Assembly (NCBI RefSeq): GCF_001684975.1
Contig: NZ_MAYH01000045.1
Coordinates: 558,001-622,000 of the forward strand
Source of the DNA: Chryseobacterium artocarpi
GTDB lineage: Bacteria > Bacteroidota > Bacteroidia > Flavobacteriales > Weeksellaceae
Direction: 5' to 3'
DNA: 64,000 nucleotides
Made by a program: the position numbers and the translations under genes. Below are positions 63,798-64,000 of this stretch, piece after piece. The first letter of the stretch is position 1. Every line of letters starts with the position of its first letter. Below the pieces are notes generated by a model. The model was not told the DNA's origin and did not search any database. It was given only the letters and a program-made list of their open reading frames with translations.

Positions 63798-64000
63798 GAA
63801 GAGGATTCCTCTTGAACTGCTTTTATTGTTTTCTGTTTTTGTCATTGCGACATGTGGATTGATCTATGAACTGGTGGCTGGTGCATTGGCAAGTTATCTT
63901 TTGGGAGACTCTGTCAAACAGTTTTCCTTTATCATTGGCGTCTACCTGTTTTCTATGGGAGTAGGTTCCTACCTGGCAAAATTCATCAAGGGAAACCTTA
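63790..64000 (+). CDS. Membrane-embedded spermidine-synthase-like protein, cut by window edge
   Basis: First 70 codons only. [20 protein letters not shown] is followed by [20 protein letters not shown] and [20 protein letters not shown], the start of the multi-helix N-terminal domain of membrane polyamine aminopropyltransferases. The catalytic domain lies outside the window, so activity cannot be checked. It would use the decarboxylated AdoMet produced by SpeD. Confidence 0.8.
   Translation, partial: MDKKRIPLELLLLFSVFVIATCGLIYELVAGALASYLLGDSVKQFSFIIGVYLFSMGVGSYLAKFIKGNL

Overview
The window looks like the chromosome of a flavobacterium of the Chryseobacterium type (Weeksellaceae, Bacteroidota). 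The DNA is AT-rich. Promoters have the Bacteroidota form TTG-N17-20-TAnnTTTG, and strong Shine-Dalgarno sequences are absent. GLPGLI-family proteins, Chryseobacterium-type GG-leader (bacteriocin-like) peptides, lipoproteins and a CirA-like TonB receptor all fit this group. I saw no rRNA, tRNA, CRISPR array, transposase or prophage genes.

Layout. 1-5.7 kb: a truncated membrane protein gene, an Ala-rich lipoprotein, then a minus-strand block (TrmH-type RNA methyltransferase, CPBP protease, LytTR regulator, small membrane protein, rmuC). 5.8-13.9 kb: an OmpR/histidine-kinase pair and a three-gene heavy-metal RND efflux operon, separated by a 0.5 kb gene-free stretch with a degenerate duplicated repeat. 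14-19.7 kb: a DUF5995-like gene, two divergent bacteriocin-like peptide genes, a YciI-like protein, pncB, dps and a GT-C-like membrane protein. 19.7-23.1 kb: the str operon rpsL-rpsG-fusA-rpsJ. 23.2-41.3 kb: accessory genes between rpsJ and rplC. These are two GLPGLI proteins, a tail-anchored LRR protein, an iron-uptake group (TonB receptor, lipoprotein, PepSY protein, Fet4-like permease), a large secreted protein with a lipoprotein, the glycerol operon glpD-glpK-glpF-barrel with divergent glpR, and a small secreted peptide. 41.7-55.6 kb: the S10-spc-alpha ribosomal operon from rplC to rplQ, including secY, infA, rpmD, rpmJ and rpoA. 55.7-59.1 kb: a lipoprotein, eno and gltA. 59.2 kb: a third bacteriocin-like peptide gene, 54 codons long. 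59.6 kb to the end: two guanidino-group-modifying enzymes, then a tight cluster of speD, a DUF4178 protein, a one-helix protein, a DUF350 protein and a membrane-embedded spermidine-synthase-like protein cut off by the window edge.

How it works together. The ribosomal block is the conserved core, but the usual str-S10 continuity is broken after rpsJ. Both halves carry near-identical promoters (TTG-N19-TAnnTTTGCAC), which would keep them co-regulated. The glycerol genes form a complete uptake-kinase-dehydrogenase route, with a candidate repressor operator made of an 11-bp tandem repeat. The right-hand cluster is the best candidate for a poorly described system: an AdoMet decarboxylase and a membrane aminopropyltransferase-like protein encoded with membrane proteins of unknown function.
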